Source: Xanthomonas arboricola pv. guizotiae (GTDB taxonomy: Bacteria > Pseudomonadota > Gammaproteobacteria > Xanthomonadales > Xanthomonadaceae). From it: a DNA stretch of 64,000 nt. Positions within the stretch are counted from its first letter, which is position 1; every line of letters begins with the position of its first letter. The translations under genes and the position numbers were made by a program. The stretch spans positions 1 through 64,000 of the forward strand of contig NZ_MDSK01000024.1 of assembly GCF_002940205.1 (NCBI RefSeq). Reading direction: 5' to 3'. The notes below the pieces were generated by a model, which saw only the letters and a program-made list of their open reading frames with translations, was not told the DNA's origin and ran no database searches. Shown one piece after another: positions 7,577-15,905 of this stretch.

Positions 7577-9394
7577 TCAGAAGTTGCCGCTGAAATTCAC
7601 GAACAGCGTCGCGTCGCGGGCGCTGCGCTGGGCGGTGGTGGTGCTCAGGCCGATATTGCTCTGCAGGCCCCACAGGCCGGTGCGGGCGCCCAGCACGACG
7701 GTGGCGTAGTTGCGATCGAAGTTCTGGCCCGGGACGGTGTACATGCCCACGTCCGGCATCGACTGCAGCCAGGCGCTGGCTTCGGTGCCGTCCTTGAACT
7801 CGTGGTCGTAGGTCGCCTGCAGGTACGGCTTGACCATTGCACCGTCCAGGCGCACCTGGAAGCCGATGCGGCCGACCATCGAGTCGATGTCCTGATCGGC
7901 GTAGCCCAATGCGGTGGAGCTTTCGTTGCTCTCGGTGTAGCCGTCGAGCTTGAGCTTCTGCCAGGTCAGGCCGACCACCGGGCCGTACTTGACGTTGCCT
8001 TCGCCCAGCGAATAGCCGGCGTTGACTGCGGCGGTGAGGTTGCTGCCGTCCGGCGAGCCGCTGTGCACGCGGGTGGCCGGCCCGAGCTGCACTTCGCGGT
8101 CGACGTCGTAGCTCAGCCAGCTGTAGCTGACCTGCGCGTTGACCCACACCGGGCCGGTGTACCAGCCGAAGAAGCCGCCCAGCGTGGTGTCGTCCTGCTT
8201 GAAGCTGCCGTTACGGTTGCCGAAGTCGGCGTCCATGCTGCCGAAGCCGGCAAAGCCGCCGAACACCAGATCGCCCGCAGTCCAGTCCACACCGAACAGG
8301 CCGGCCGGGGCCATGCCGTCGTACAGATCGGCGTGGTCGTAACGCTGCATGTCGCCACGCACGCTGCCCCACCAACGCAGGCCGTCGGCGTCCGGCTTGC
8401 CGTCCAGATGCCAGGCCACCTGGTCGGCGCGCGCGCGGCCGATCGCCTGCGCCGAATGCGTGAGCACCTGCTGCAGACGCGGGGCTTCCAGCAGCGAGAT
8501 GGCGTACTCGCCCAGGATCTGGTGGGTGGCGGTGGTCGGGTGGATGCCATCGGCGAACACATAGGTGTTGGGCGCGTTGGCGGCGACCAGGCTGGTCGGG
8601 TTGCAGGCCGGCAGCGGCACGGCGGGGTTGCAGGCGGTGCTGGTGACGTTGCTGAAGCCGTAGGTGCCCGGATCGGCAACCACTTCCTGCAGGATGTGGA
8701 AGGTGTCGACCGGGATCACGCGCAGGCCGGCCGACCGCAGGCCATTGAACAATGCGGTGTTGTAGGCGGTTGCCGCCGCAGTGCCCTGCGCCATCGCGGC
8801 GGCACCGCCGGCGCGGAAGCGCGGGGTGATGCCCACGTCCGGAATGGTCGGGACCATCACATAGCGCGCGCCGGCAGCCTGCAAGGCGCCGACCGCACCG
8901 ACCTGCGCGGTGACCGCGTTGCCGATGATGGCCTGCGCCTGGGCCGGCGCGGCTGCAGCGGCGAGCAGATCGTTGGCGCCGCCCCATACGGTGTAGAGCG
9001 CATTCGGGTTGGCCTGGCCGCCGTTGGCGCTCAGGTAGGTGTTGATCTGGCTGGTCACCGAGGGCGCTGCACCGAGCACGCTGGTCGAACCGGCCTGGAT
9101 GCGGGCGCCGCCGGCGGCGTAGTTGTCGCCGGTCTGGCCATTGCCGTTGGGCGCGGCATTGCTGCCGTAGTGGTCGGCGACGTATTCGGCCCAGACCCAG
9201 CCCGGGTTGGTGGTGAACTTGCCGGTGACCGCGCGCGAGGCGGCCGGCAGCAAGGGGTTGTAGTAGCCGCTGTCGGTGAGGCTGTCACCGAAGAACACGG
9301 TCTGGTCGAACGCAGACGCGGCCATGGCCGGGGTGGCCGCAATGGCAATGGCCACGGCCATCAGGGAACGGATCGGGCGAAGGGTTGAAGCCAT
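7577..9394 (-). CDS. estA: GDSL esterase/lipase autotransporter
   Basis: This is a type V secreted esterase of 605 residues anchored in the outer membrane. After a signal peptide (about 1-25, ending AMA) comes the GDSL block FFGDSLTDSG with nucleophile Ser38, then the GGAND oxyanion block and the DGIHP block with the catalytic Asp and His near residue 290. From about residue 330 the sequence is an autotransporter beta-barrel, with alternating aromatic residues and a C-terminal Phe (VNFSGNF). Length and layout match EstA-type enzymes of Pseudomonas and Xanthomonas. It stands alone, with the tRNA-Gly gene downstream and thiS divergent upstream. Natural substrates are unknown. Confidence 0.92.
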   Translation of the reverse strand: MASTLRPIRSLMAVAIAIAATPAMAASAFDQTVFFGDSLTDSGYYNPLLPAASRAVTGKFTTNPGWVWAEYVADHYGSNAAPNGNGQTGDNYAAGGARIQAGSTSVLGAAPSVTSQINTYLSANGGQANPNALYTVWGGANDLLAAAAAPAQAQAIIGNAVTAQVGAVGALQAAGARYVMVPTIPDVGITPRFRAGGAAAMAQGTAAATAYNTALFNGLRSAGLRVIPVDTFHILQEVVADPGTYGFSNVTSTACNPAVPLPACNPTSLVAANAPNTYVFADGIHPTTATHQILGEYAISLLEAPRLQQVLTHSAQAIGRARADQVAWHLDGKPDADGLRWWGSVRGDMQRYDHADLYDGMAPAGLFGVDWTAGDLVFGGFAGFGSMDADFGNRNGSFKQDDTTLGGFFGWYTGPVWVNAQVSYSWLSYDVDREVQLGPATRVHSGSPDGSNLTAAVNAGYSLGEGNVKYGPVVGLTWQKLKLDGYTESNESSTALGYADQDIDSMVGRIGFQVRLDGAMVKPYLQATYDHEFKDGTEASAWLQSMPDVGMYTVPGQNFDRNYATVVLGARTGLWGLQSNIGLSTTTAQRSARDATLFVNFSGNF

Positions 9395-9551
9395 GGGAGT
9401 GCCTGCTCAAGGTAGTGTGGAACTGGACCGGACCTGCTGACGTACGCCGGCGAATGGCACATGGTTTCACCCTCGCCGCCCGCGCTCACGCTGCATTGCC
9501 GCATAACGCAAAAACGCGCGCCCTGGCGGCACGCGATGCCACAATGATGAC

Positions 9552-9752
9552 ATGAACATTCAACTCAACGGCACCCCGCGCGACGTTCCCGACGACCTGC
9601 TGCTGGCCACCCTGCTGGAGCAGGAAGGTCTTGCACAACGGCGCGTGGCGGTGGAGATCAATGGCGAAATCGTGTCGCGCGGGCGGCATGCCACGCACCG
9701 GCTGCGTGCCGGCGATGTGGTGGAGATCGTGCACGCGCTGGGCGGCGGTTGA
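9552..9752 (+). CDS. thiS: Sulfur carrier protein ThiS
   Basis: This 66-residue ubiquitin-like protein ends in the diagnostic Gly-Gly (HALGGG). It carries sulfur as a C-terminal thiocarboxylate for thiazole synthesis in thiamine biosynthesis. The start [15 protein letters not shown] is typical of ThiS. It lies 49 bp upstream of thiG in the same direction, so the two are probably cotranscribed. No TPP riboswitch could be recognised in the 157 bp upstream. Confidence 0.93.
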   Translation: MNIQLNGTPRDVPDDLLLATLLEQEGLAQRRVAVEINGEIVSRGRHATHRLRAGDVVEIVHALGGG

Positions 9753-9801
9753 TGCGGCACGCAGGCCGGCGCAGCTGCGCGCGATCGGTGATAATTGCCC
9801 G

Positions 9802-10596
9802 ATGACCAATACCGCCCCCTCTGATGCGCTGATCATCGCCGGCAAGTCCTACCGTTCGCGCCTGCTGACCGGCACCGGCAAGTTCAAGGACCTGGACGAA
9901 ACCCGCCTGGCCACCGAAGCGGCCGCCGCGCAGATCGTCACCGTGGCGATCCGCCGGGTGAACATCGGCCAGGACCCCAACGCGCCCAGCCTGCTCGATG
10001 TGCTGCCGCCGGATCGCTACACGCTGCTGCCCAACACCGCCGGCTGCTACACCGCCGAAGACGCAGTACGCACCTGCAGGCTGGCGCGCGAGCTGCTGGA
10101 CGGCCACAACCTGACCAAGCTGGAGGTGCTCGGCGACGAGCGCACGCTGTATCCGGACGTGGTGCAGACGCTCAAGGCGGCCGAACAACTGGTCGCCGAT
10201 GGTTTCGAGGTGATGGTCTATACCTCCGACGATCCGATCCTGGCCAAGCGCCTGGAAGAGATCGGCTGCGTGGCGGTGATGCCGCTGGCCGCGCCGATCG
10301 GCTCCGGGCTGGGCATCCAGAACAAGTACAACCTGCTGGAAATCATCGAAAACGCCAAGGTGCCGATCATTGTCGATGCCGGCGTGGGCACGGCATCGGA
10401 TGCGGCGATCGCGATGGAGCTGGGCTGCGACGGCGTGCTGATGAACACCGCCATCGCCGGTGCGCGCGATCCGATCCTGATGGCGAGCGCGATGCGCAAG
10501 GCGATCGAGGCCGGCCGCGAAGCCTTCCTGGCCGGGCGGATTCCGCGCAAGCGCTATGCCTCGGCGTCGAGTCCGGTGGATGGCGTGATTGGATGA
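9802..10596 (+). CDS. thiG: Thiazole synthase ThiG
   Basis: This 264-residue TIM-barrel enzyme makes the thiazole phosphate of thiamine from deoxyxylulose phosphate, dehydroglycine and ThiS thiocarboxylate. Family signatures are visible: LLTGTGKF near the start, [20 protein letters not shown] with the Schiff-base Lys region, [12 protein letters not shown], and [15 protein letters not shown] with the phosphate-binding loop. The start [14 protein letters not shown] at 9802 gives the normal family length; the upstream in-frame region overlaps thiS and is not coding. Confidence 0.95.
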   Translation: MTNTAPSDALIIAGKSYRSRLLTGTGKFKDLDETRLATEAAAAQIVTVAIRRVNIGQDPNAPSLLDVLPPDRYTLLPNTAGCYTAEDAVRTCRLARELLDGHNLTKLEVLGDERTLYPDVVQTLKAAEQLVADGFEVMVYTSDDPILAKRLEEIGCVAVMPLAAPIGSGLGIQNKYNLLEIIENAKVPIIVDAGVGTASDAAIAMELGCDGVLMNTAIAGARDPILMASAMRKAIEAGREAFLAGRIPRKRYASASSPVDGVIG

Positions 10597-10719
10597 GTAG
10601 GTGGGCTGCGTTGACATTGCGGCCGAGGCGCAATGATTGGCATTGCGGCGTGCTGGATATGACCGCTGCCAGATCGCGCGTTGCTGCGAGCGCCCCCTCA
10701 CGCCGTACCCTCACCCCAA

Positions 10720-10742
10720 CCCCTCTCCCGGTGGGAGAGGGG
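10720..10742 (+). terminator. Hairpin within a CCCTCACCCC-type intergenic repeat
   Basis: A perfect 10-bp stem (CCCCTCTCCC / GGGAGAGGGG) with loop GGT is followed by CTTTCGTTTT. It lies between thiG and trmB, after a CCCTCACCCCAACC stretch. Such short hairpins with the same flanks are common as dispersed intergenic repeats in Xanthomonas. It probably ends the thiSG transcript. Confidence 0.6.
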
Positions 10743-10768
10743 CTTTCGTTTTGCCGATGACTTAATTC

Positions 10769-11554
10769 ATGACTGATCCTTTCACCAGCGACGGCGCCAA
10801 GATGCCGCCCAAGCCCTTCACCATCGAAGAGGGCCGCCGGCAGGTGCGCAGCTTCGTGCTGCGCCAGGGCCGCTTCACCCCGGCGCAGCAGCGCGCGTTC
10901 GACGAGCTGTGGCCGCGCTTCGGCCTGGACTACAGCGGTGCGCCGCGCGATCTCGATGCGGCCTTCGGCCGTCCCGCACCCAAGGTGCTGGAGATCGGCT
11001 TCGGCAATGGCGCGGCATTGCGCTTTGCCGCGCAGCAGGACCCCAGCCGCGACTACATCGGCATCGAGGTGCATGCGCCCGGCGTCGGTCGCCTGCTCAA
11101 TGCGCTGGACGAGGATGGCAGCACGCATGTGCGCCTGTATCACCACGACGCAGTGGAAGTGCTCGAACACGAGATCGCCGATGGCGCGCTCGACGAGGTG
11201 CGCATCTATTTTCCCGATCCGTGGCACAAGAAGCGCCACAACAAGCGCCGCCTGATCCAGCCGGCGTTCGCGCAGCTGGTGGTGCGCAAGCTGCGCGATG
11301 GCGGCCGCCTGCATGCGGCCACCGACTGGGCCGATTACGCCGAACAGATGTGGGACGTGCTCGATGCCACCCCGGGCCTGGTCAATCGCGCCGGCCCGCG
11401 CGGCCACGTCGAACGCCACGCCTGGCGCCCGCAGACCCACTTCGAAACCCGCGGCCAGAAGCTCGGCCACGGCGTGTGGGATCTGCTGTACGACCGGGAA
11501 TCGGGAATCGGGAATCGGGAATCGCAAGGGCAACTGCCTGCGGCATCCGGATAG
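10769..11554 (+). CDS. trmB: tRNA (guanine-N7)-methyltransferase TrmB
   Basis: This SAM-dependent enzyme makes m7G46 in tRNA. The SAM loop [10 protein letters not shown] is near residue 75, and the [15 protein letters not shown] block near residue 150 is the family signature. The usual C-terminal end would fall around GVWDLLYDR. The last 18 residues (ESGIGNRES and onward) are encoded by a dispersed GGGAATC repeat that begins at 11496, so the protein has acquired a repeat-derived tail. This tail is unlikely to matter for catalysis. The gene is followed by a transporter gene that starts 68 bp after its stop. Confidence 0.92.
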   Translation: MTDPFTSDGAKMPPKPFTIEEGRRQVRSFVLRQGRFTPAQQRAFDELWPRFGLDYSGAPRDLDAAFGRPAPKVLEIGFGNGAALRFAAQQDPSRDYIGIEVHAPGVGRLLNALDEDGSTHVRLYHHDAVEVLEHEIADGALDEVRIYFPDPWHKKRHNKRRLIQPAFAQLVVRKLRDGGRLHAATDWADYAEQMWDVLDATPGLVNRAGPRGHVERHAWRPQTHFETRGQKLGHGVWDLLYDRESGIGNRESQGQLPAASG

Positions 11555-11616
11555 CGTCGCCTTGCATCGGCCTATCCCGCTTTCACCATTCTCCATTCCC
11601 GACTCCCCATTCCCGG
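11496..11616 (+). repeat. Dispersed GGGAATC palindromic repeat, copy 1
   Basis: The element starts with three and a half GGGAATC units and ends with the complementary series ATTCCCGACTCCCCATTCCCGG. Its interior shares a GGCAACTGCC-like left part and a CCCGCTTTC right part with two other copies in the window (41749-41854 and 44798-44901). The two ends can pair into a long hairpin. The left end is read as the C-terminus of TrmB, and the right end abuts the start of the transporter gene at 11623. Confidence 0.7.
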
Positions 11617-11622
11617 CACCCG

Positions 11623-13485
11623 ATGGACACCGCGCTGACACTGACCAACGATATGAAGCTCGTCCTCGGGCTGGTCGGTTTCACGATGGCGATGTTTTTG
11701 TTCGAGCGCATCCGCGCCGACGTGGTGGCCTTGATCGTGCTGGTGGTGCTGGGCGTCACCGGGCTGGTGGCGCCGGAAGAACTGTTCGGTGGTTTTTCCG
11801 GTAACGCGGTGATGAGCATCATCGCCACCACCATTCTCGGTGCGGGGCTGGAGCGCACCGGTGCGTTGAATCGGCTGGCGACCTGGTTGCTGCGGCGCTC
11901 GCACGGCAGCGAGCAGCGCCTGATGATGATGACGCTGGCCATCTCCGGCTTGAACTCGTCCTTCATGCAGAACCCGTCGGTGATGGCCTTGTACCTGCCG
12001 GTCGCCTCGCGGCTGGCCACGCGCACCGGGCTGACCCTGCAGCGCATGCTGCTGCCGATCGCCGCGGCCATCGTGATGGGCGGCGCGCTGACCATGGTGG
12101 GCAATTCGCCGCTGATCCTGCTCAACGATCTCTTGGTCTCCGCCAACAACAACCTGCCCTCGGGCATGGCCAGCATCGAGCCGTTGACGATGTTCGCGCC
12201 GCTGCCGATCGGCGTGGCCTTGCTGATCGCGGCATTGCTGTACTTCCGCTTCTACGGCGACCGCAAGCTGATCGAAGAAGAACGCCTGATCAACGAAGGC
12301 GTCACGCCCTCGCGCACCGAGAGCTATTTCGCCAAGACCTACGGCATCGACGGCGACGTGTTCGAGCTCACCGTCAGCGCCGAGAGCCCGCTGGTCGGCA
12401 TGACCCTGGGCGAGGCCGAGGCGCTGCACGACGCGCCGTTGCTGCTGGCCCTGAAGACCGGCAACGACACCCGCCTGGCGCCGCCGGCCGACATGCGCAT
12501 CTGGGTCGGCAGCGTGCTCGGTGCGATGGGGCCGCGCCAGGAAGTGACCGACTTTGCGCAGAACCAGTTCCTGCGCATGTCCTCGCGCCTGCGCAACCTG
12601 GGCGACCTGTTCAATCCCAGCCTGGCCGGCATTTCCGAAGCATTGATTCCGCCCAACTCGCGGTTGATCGGCAAGACCGCGGCCGAGTTGCGCCTGCGCA
12701 AGCAGAGCGGCATCAGCCTGCTGGCGATCAACCGCGACAAGCAGGTGATCCGCGAGGACGTGCGCAACGTGCCGCTGCGTGGCGGCGACATGCTGGTGTT
12801 CCACAGCATCTGGCAGGACCTGGCGCAGGCGGCGGAAAGCCGCGATTTCGTGCCGGTGACCGACTTTCCCAAGGGCGAGCAGCGCCCGCACAAGTTCAAG
12901 ATCGCCATGGCGATCTTTGCCTTCACCATCCTGATCGCGCTGACCTCGCGCTTGCCGGTGGCGTTGACCCTGATGACCGGCGTGGCCTGCATGCTGGTCA
13001 GCGGCGTGCTGCGCATGGACGAGGCCTACGCCTCGATCAACTGGAAGACCATCTTCATGATGGCCGGCCTGATTCCACTCGGCTGGGCGATGGACAGCAG
13101 CGGCACTGCGGCCTGGGTGGCCGGCCACACCATCGACCGCCTTCCCGAAGGCATTCCGGTATGGGCGCTGGAAATCAGCCTGGCGCTGCTGACCACCGCG
13201 TTTTCGCTGGTGATCAGCCATGTCGGCGCCACCATCGTGATGGTGCCGATTGCGGTCAACCTGGCGCTGGCAGCCAACGGCAACCCCACCGCATTCGCGC
13301 TGATCGTGGCGCTGTCGGCGTCCAACAATCTGATGACGGCCTCCAACCCGGTGATCTCGATGGTGGCCGGCCCGGCCAACTATCAACCGCGCGAGCTGTG
13401 GCGCGTGGGCGCACCGCTGTCGCTGATCTACATCGTGGTGATGGTGTCGATGATCAACCTGATGTTCTGGTGGGCAGCGCGCTGA
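11623..13485 (+). CDS. SLC13/CitM-type permease with TrkA_C domains
   Basis: This inner-membrane transporter has 620 residues. About five N-terminal helices (residues 8-210) include the NSSFMQNPSVMALYLP and TMVGNSPLILLNDL segments typical of the ArsB/NhaD and CitM superfamily. Two soluble TrkA_C-like regulatory domains (about 235-410) follow; the second contains PPNSRLIGKTAAELRLR. Then come about six C-terminal helices (about 425-618) with SHVGATIVMVP and NNLMTASNPVISMV. Substrate candidates are dicarboxylates, sulfate or other anions; nothing in the sequence decides. The start at 11623 lies just after a dispersed repeat, and no clear ribosome binding site is visible there. Confidence 0.85.
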   Translation: MDTALTLTNDMKLVLGLVGFTMAMFLFERIRADVVALIVLVVLGVTGLVAPEELFGGFSGNAVMSIIATTILGAGLERTGALNRLATWLLRRSHGSEQRLMMMTLAISGLNSSFMQNPSVMALYLPVASRLATRTGLTLQRMLLPIAAAIVMGGALTMVGNSPLILLNDLLVSANNNLPSGMASIEPLTMFAPLPIGVALLIAALLYFRFYGDRKLIEEERLINEGVTPSRTESYFAKTYGIDGDVFELTVSAESPLVGMTLGEAEALHDAPLLLALKTGNDTRLAPPADMRIWVGSVLGAMGPRQEVTDFAQNQFLRMSSRLRNLGDLFNPSLAGISEALIPPNSRLIGKTAAELRLRKQSGISLLAINRDKQVIREDVRNVPLRGGDMLVFHSIWQDLAQAAESRDFVPVTDFPKGEQRPHKFKIAMAIFAFTILIALTSRLPVALTLMTGVACMLVSGVLRMDEAYASINWKTIFMMAGLIPLGWAMDSSGTAAWVAGHTIDRLPEGIPVWALEISLALLTTAFSLVISHVGATIVMVPIAVNLALAANGNPTAFALIVALSASNNLMTASNPVISMVAGPANYQPRELWRVGAPLSLIYIVVMVSMINLMFWWAAR

Positions 13486-13504
13486 GCCGCACCACCTTCA
13501 GCAG

Positions 13505-13846
13505 TCACCCAAGCACCACCTGCTCACCCTCGATGCGCACCGGCACCGCCAGCAGCGACTGACCGCGGCACGGGCCGCTGATGCATTCGCCGCCGGTGAG
13601 CTCGAACGCTGCGCCATGCGCTGCGCACACCAGATGGCCGTCCTTGGTCTTGAGGAACTGGCCCGGCGCCCAGTCCAGCCGGCGGCCGGCGTGCGGGCAG
13701 ACGTTCAACCAGGCGCGCACCTGGGCGCCGTCGCGATAGAGCAGCAAGGACTCCGGGCCGCCGTCCCAGACCGCTTCGACTTCCAGCAATCCAGCGTCGG
13801 GGATCTGCGCCAGTTCGGCAAGCGTGGTGGACGATGACGAAGACAT
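13505..13846 (-). CDS. Rieske [2Fe-2S] ferredoxin-like protein
   Basis: This small Rieske protein has 113 residues from the Met at 13846. The two cluster-binding motifs are present: CPHAGRRLDW (Cys, His) and CAAHGAAFEL (Cys, His), 21 residues apart, with the usual Gly-rich region and GPCRGQSL after them. It resembles the NirD/ferredoxin subunits that pass electrons to oxygenases or reductases, but no partner enzyme is adjacent. It converges with the transporter gene, 19 bp apart. An in-frame Met 16 residues further upstream is less likely as the start. Confidence 0.85.
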   Translation of the reverse strand: MSSSSSTTLAELAQIPDAGLLEVEAVWDGGPESLLLYRDGAQVRAWLNVCPHAGRRLDWAPGQFLKTKDGHLVCAAHGAAFELTGGECISGPCRGQSLLAVPVRIEGEQVVLG

Positions 13847-14097
13847 GCGGCCTGCGGCTGGAGAACGGACTGCGATTGTGGCATGCGCCTGCATCGCTCC
13901 GGCGCCATGGGAAAACAGCCACTCGCGCGTCTACCACCACCACGGGGAATGCGTCTGTTCGGTCCACCGGCGATTCCTTCACCACAACGAACGTGATGGG
14001 TTTAACAAAACGCCCGAGTATTTAACGAAGTTTTCACTCAATGACATGAAACCGCAACGATACTGCCTGCCCGTTTCCTGCCCGGCAGCCCACCGCC

Positions 14098-14373
14098 ATG
14101 CCTGCACGCATCTTCCAACTCGGCAACCTCCACCACCTGTTTGCCCCGCGCAAGCCGCGTCACCCGCTGGTGCGCGTGGCCGCCGGCCTGGCTGGTCTGG
14201 TCATCCTTGCGGTACTGATTTTCGTCAGCGTTTTCGTGGGCACGGCGATGATCCTGGGCGGCATCGCCTGGAAGCTGCTGAGCAAATCGAACCGTCGCAC
14301 GCCGCAGCACACCCGCGTGGTCGAGGCCGAATACCGCGTGGTGCGCAAGCCTGCGCTGCCGTTGTCGCACTGA
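14098..14373 (+). CDS. Small conserved-looking membrane protein
   Basis: This 91-residue protein has no family that I recognise. It has a basic N-terminus, one long hydrophobic stretch (about 26-60) that could form one or two helices (VRVAAGLAGLVILAVLIFVS and a GTAMILGGIAWKLL segment), and a polar tail ending EYRVVRKPALPLSH. GC-rich third positions support real coding. It lies alone between the Rieske gene and the FAH-family gene, in the direction of the latter. Confidence 0.55.
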   Translation: MPARIFQLGNLHHLFAPRKPRHPLVRVAAGLAGLVILAVLIFVSVFVGTAMILGGIAWKLLSKSNRRTPQHTRVVEAEYRVVRKPALPLSH

Positions 14374-14589
14374 GGCTCCAGTCCACCGCCTCCGGCGCGG
14401 TGAACATCCAATCCCGAATCAGTCGCGCAGGTATTGACCGGTCTGCGCGAGTTTGCGTGCGCCGATGCAAGCCGTGATCGCAGACCTGCCAGCCAGACAT
14501 TGCGCCGCACTGCACGCTGCAGCGCGACGGTTACGTCATGCACGGGCAAACGGCTAGACTCACATGCCCCGTTCCCCAAGGATGCGTGC

Positions 14590-15303
14590 ATGACCCACGA
14601 TGTGATTCCCGCCGCCGATGTTCCGCGCATTCCGGTGGTGGGTGGCGGCAACTTTCCGGTGCACCGCATCTACTGCGTCGGCCGCAACTTTGCCGACCAC
14701 GCGCGCGAGATGGGCGCCGCTGCGCCTGCCTCCAAGGCCGAGCGTGGCCAGCCGACCTTTTTCATGAAGCCGGCCGATGCGATCGTGGTCGGCCATGGCG
14801 ACCACATTCCGTATCCACCCTGCACCAAGGAACTGCACCACGAAGTGGAACTGGTGGTGGCACTGGGCAGCGATGCGCCGGCCGGCGAGTTGCCGTTGGA
14901 GCAGGCAGAGGCGCTGATCTACGGCTATGGCGTGGGCCTGGACCTGACCCGACGCGACCTGCAGGCGGCCGCCAAGGCCAAGGGCCTGCCGTGGGACATC
15001 GCCAAGGGCTTCGATCACTCCGCGCCGATCAGCGAGCTGGTGCATGCCGGCGAAGTGGGTGCGCTGGAGGCCTTGAACCTGTCGCTGGAAGTCAACGGCC
15101 AGGTGCGTCAGCAGTCGTTGCTGGATCAGATGATCTGGAACGTGCCGGAGATTTTGCATGAGCTCTCCAAACTCTATGCGTTGCGCGCGGGCGACCTGAT
15201 CTTCATGGGTACGCCGGCCGGCGTCGGCCCGCTGCTGCCGGGCGATCAGTTCAGCGCACGCCTGGAAAACGTTGCAGAGCGCCACGGCATCATCGCGGGC
15301 TGA
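14590..15303 (+). CDS. Fumarylacetoacetate hydrolase (FAH) family protein
   Basis: This 237-residue enzyme belongs to the FAH superfamily of C-C bond hydrolases and decarboxylases. Visible signatures are YCVGRNFADHAREMG near the N-terminus, the metal-site block HHEVELVVALG, the GYGVGLDLTRRDLQ block, KGFDHSAPIS, and the C-terminal GDLIFMGTPAGVGPL. The length fits the short YcgM-type fumarylpyruvate/acylpyruvate hydrolases rather than true FAH. Position 14590 is the likely start; the frame is open upstream but has no family similarity there. The next gene, mscL, follows after 60 bp but is functionally unrelated. Confidence 0.88.
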   Translation: MTHDVIPAADVPRIPVVGGGNFPVHRIYCVGRNFADHAREMGAAAPASKAERGQPTFFMKPADAIVVGHGDHIPYPPCTKELHHEVELVVALGSDAPAGELPLEQAEALIYGYGVGLDLTRRDLQAAAKAKGLPWDIAKGFDHSAPISELVHAGEVGALEALNLSLEVNGQVRQQSLLDQMIWNVPEILHELSKLYALRAGDLIFMGTPAGVGPLLPGDQFSARLENVAERHGIIAG

Positions 15304-15363
15304 CACGCGGCCCGCTACGATCGCGATGCGGCAGTTGGTCCGCGACCGCATCTGGAGTGCGCT

Positions 15364-15795
15364 ATGGGAATGGTCAGCGAATTCAAGCAATTCGCGATGC
15401 GTGGCAATGTCATCGACCTGGCAGTCGGTGTCGTCATCGGTGCAGCGTTCGGCAAGATCGTCACTGCGCTGGTGGAAAAGATCATCATGCCGCCGATCGG
15501 CTGGGCGATCGGCAATGTGGATTTCTCGCGCCTGGCGTGGGTGCTCAAGCCAGCCGGCGTCGATGCCACCGGCAAGGAAATTCCGGCGGTGGCGATCGGC
15601 TACGGCGATTTCATCAACACCGTCGTGCAGTTCGTGATCATCGCCTTTGCGATCTTCATGGTGGTCAAGCTGATCAACCGCCTGACCCACCGCAAGCCGG
15701 ACGCCCCCAAGGGCCCGAGCGAAGAAGTGCTGTTGCTGCGCGAGATCCGCGACTCGTTGAAGAACGACACGCTGAAGACACCGGGCATGCCGTAA
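15364..15795 (+). CDS. mscL: Large-conductance mechanosensitive channel MscL
   Basis: MscL is a homopentameric inner-membrane channel that opens on hypo-osmotic shock. This protein has 143 residues, the normal length. The first helix carries the conserved [20 protein letters not shown] pore-lining sequence. A periplasmic loop of about 40 residues follows, then the second helix (about 82-103, [20 protein letters not shown]), and finally the charged C-terminal helix [14 protein letters not shown]. Confidence 0.96.
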   Translation: MGMVSEFKQFAMRGNVIDLAVGVVIGAAFGKIVTALVEKIIMPPIGWAIGNVDFSRLAWVLKPAGVDATGKEIPAVAIGYGDFINTVVQFVIIAFAIFMVVKLINRLTHRKPDAPKGPSEEVLLLREIRDSLKNDTLKTPGMP

Positions 15796-15905
15796 GCGGA
15801 CACATCCGCTGCGTAACTTCGCGCAGGAGGATGACCTTTCGCACGCAGACGGGGAGCCTTGCGCTGATAAGCTCGGGGTCCCCCTTGTCGTTGGAGCCGC
15901 CCTGC

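Noticed and set aside
7496-9388. 630-residue open frame on the plus strand opposite the esterase
   Set aside because: It is antisense to estA and rich in Ala, Gly, Val and Arg without domain motifs. Long antisense frames are expected in GC-rich coding DNA.
9552-9552. TPP riboswitch upstream of thiS
   Set aside because: The conserved CTGAGA and ACCTGA-type elements of a THI box could not be found in the region between estA and thiS.
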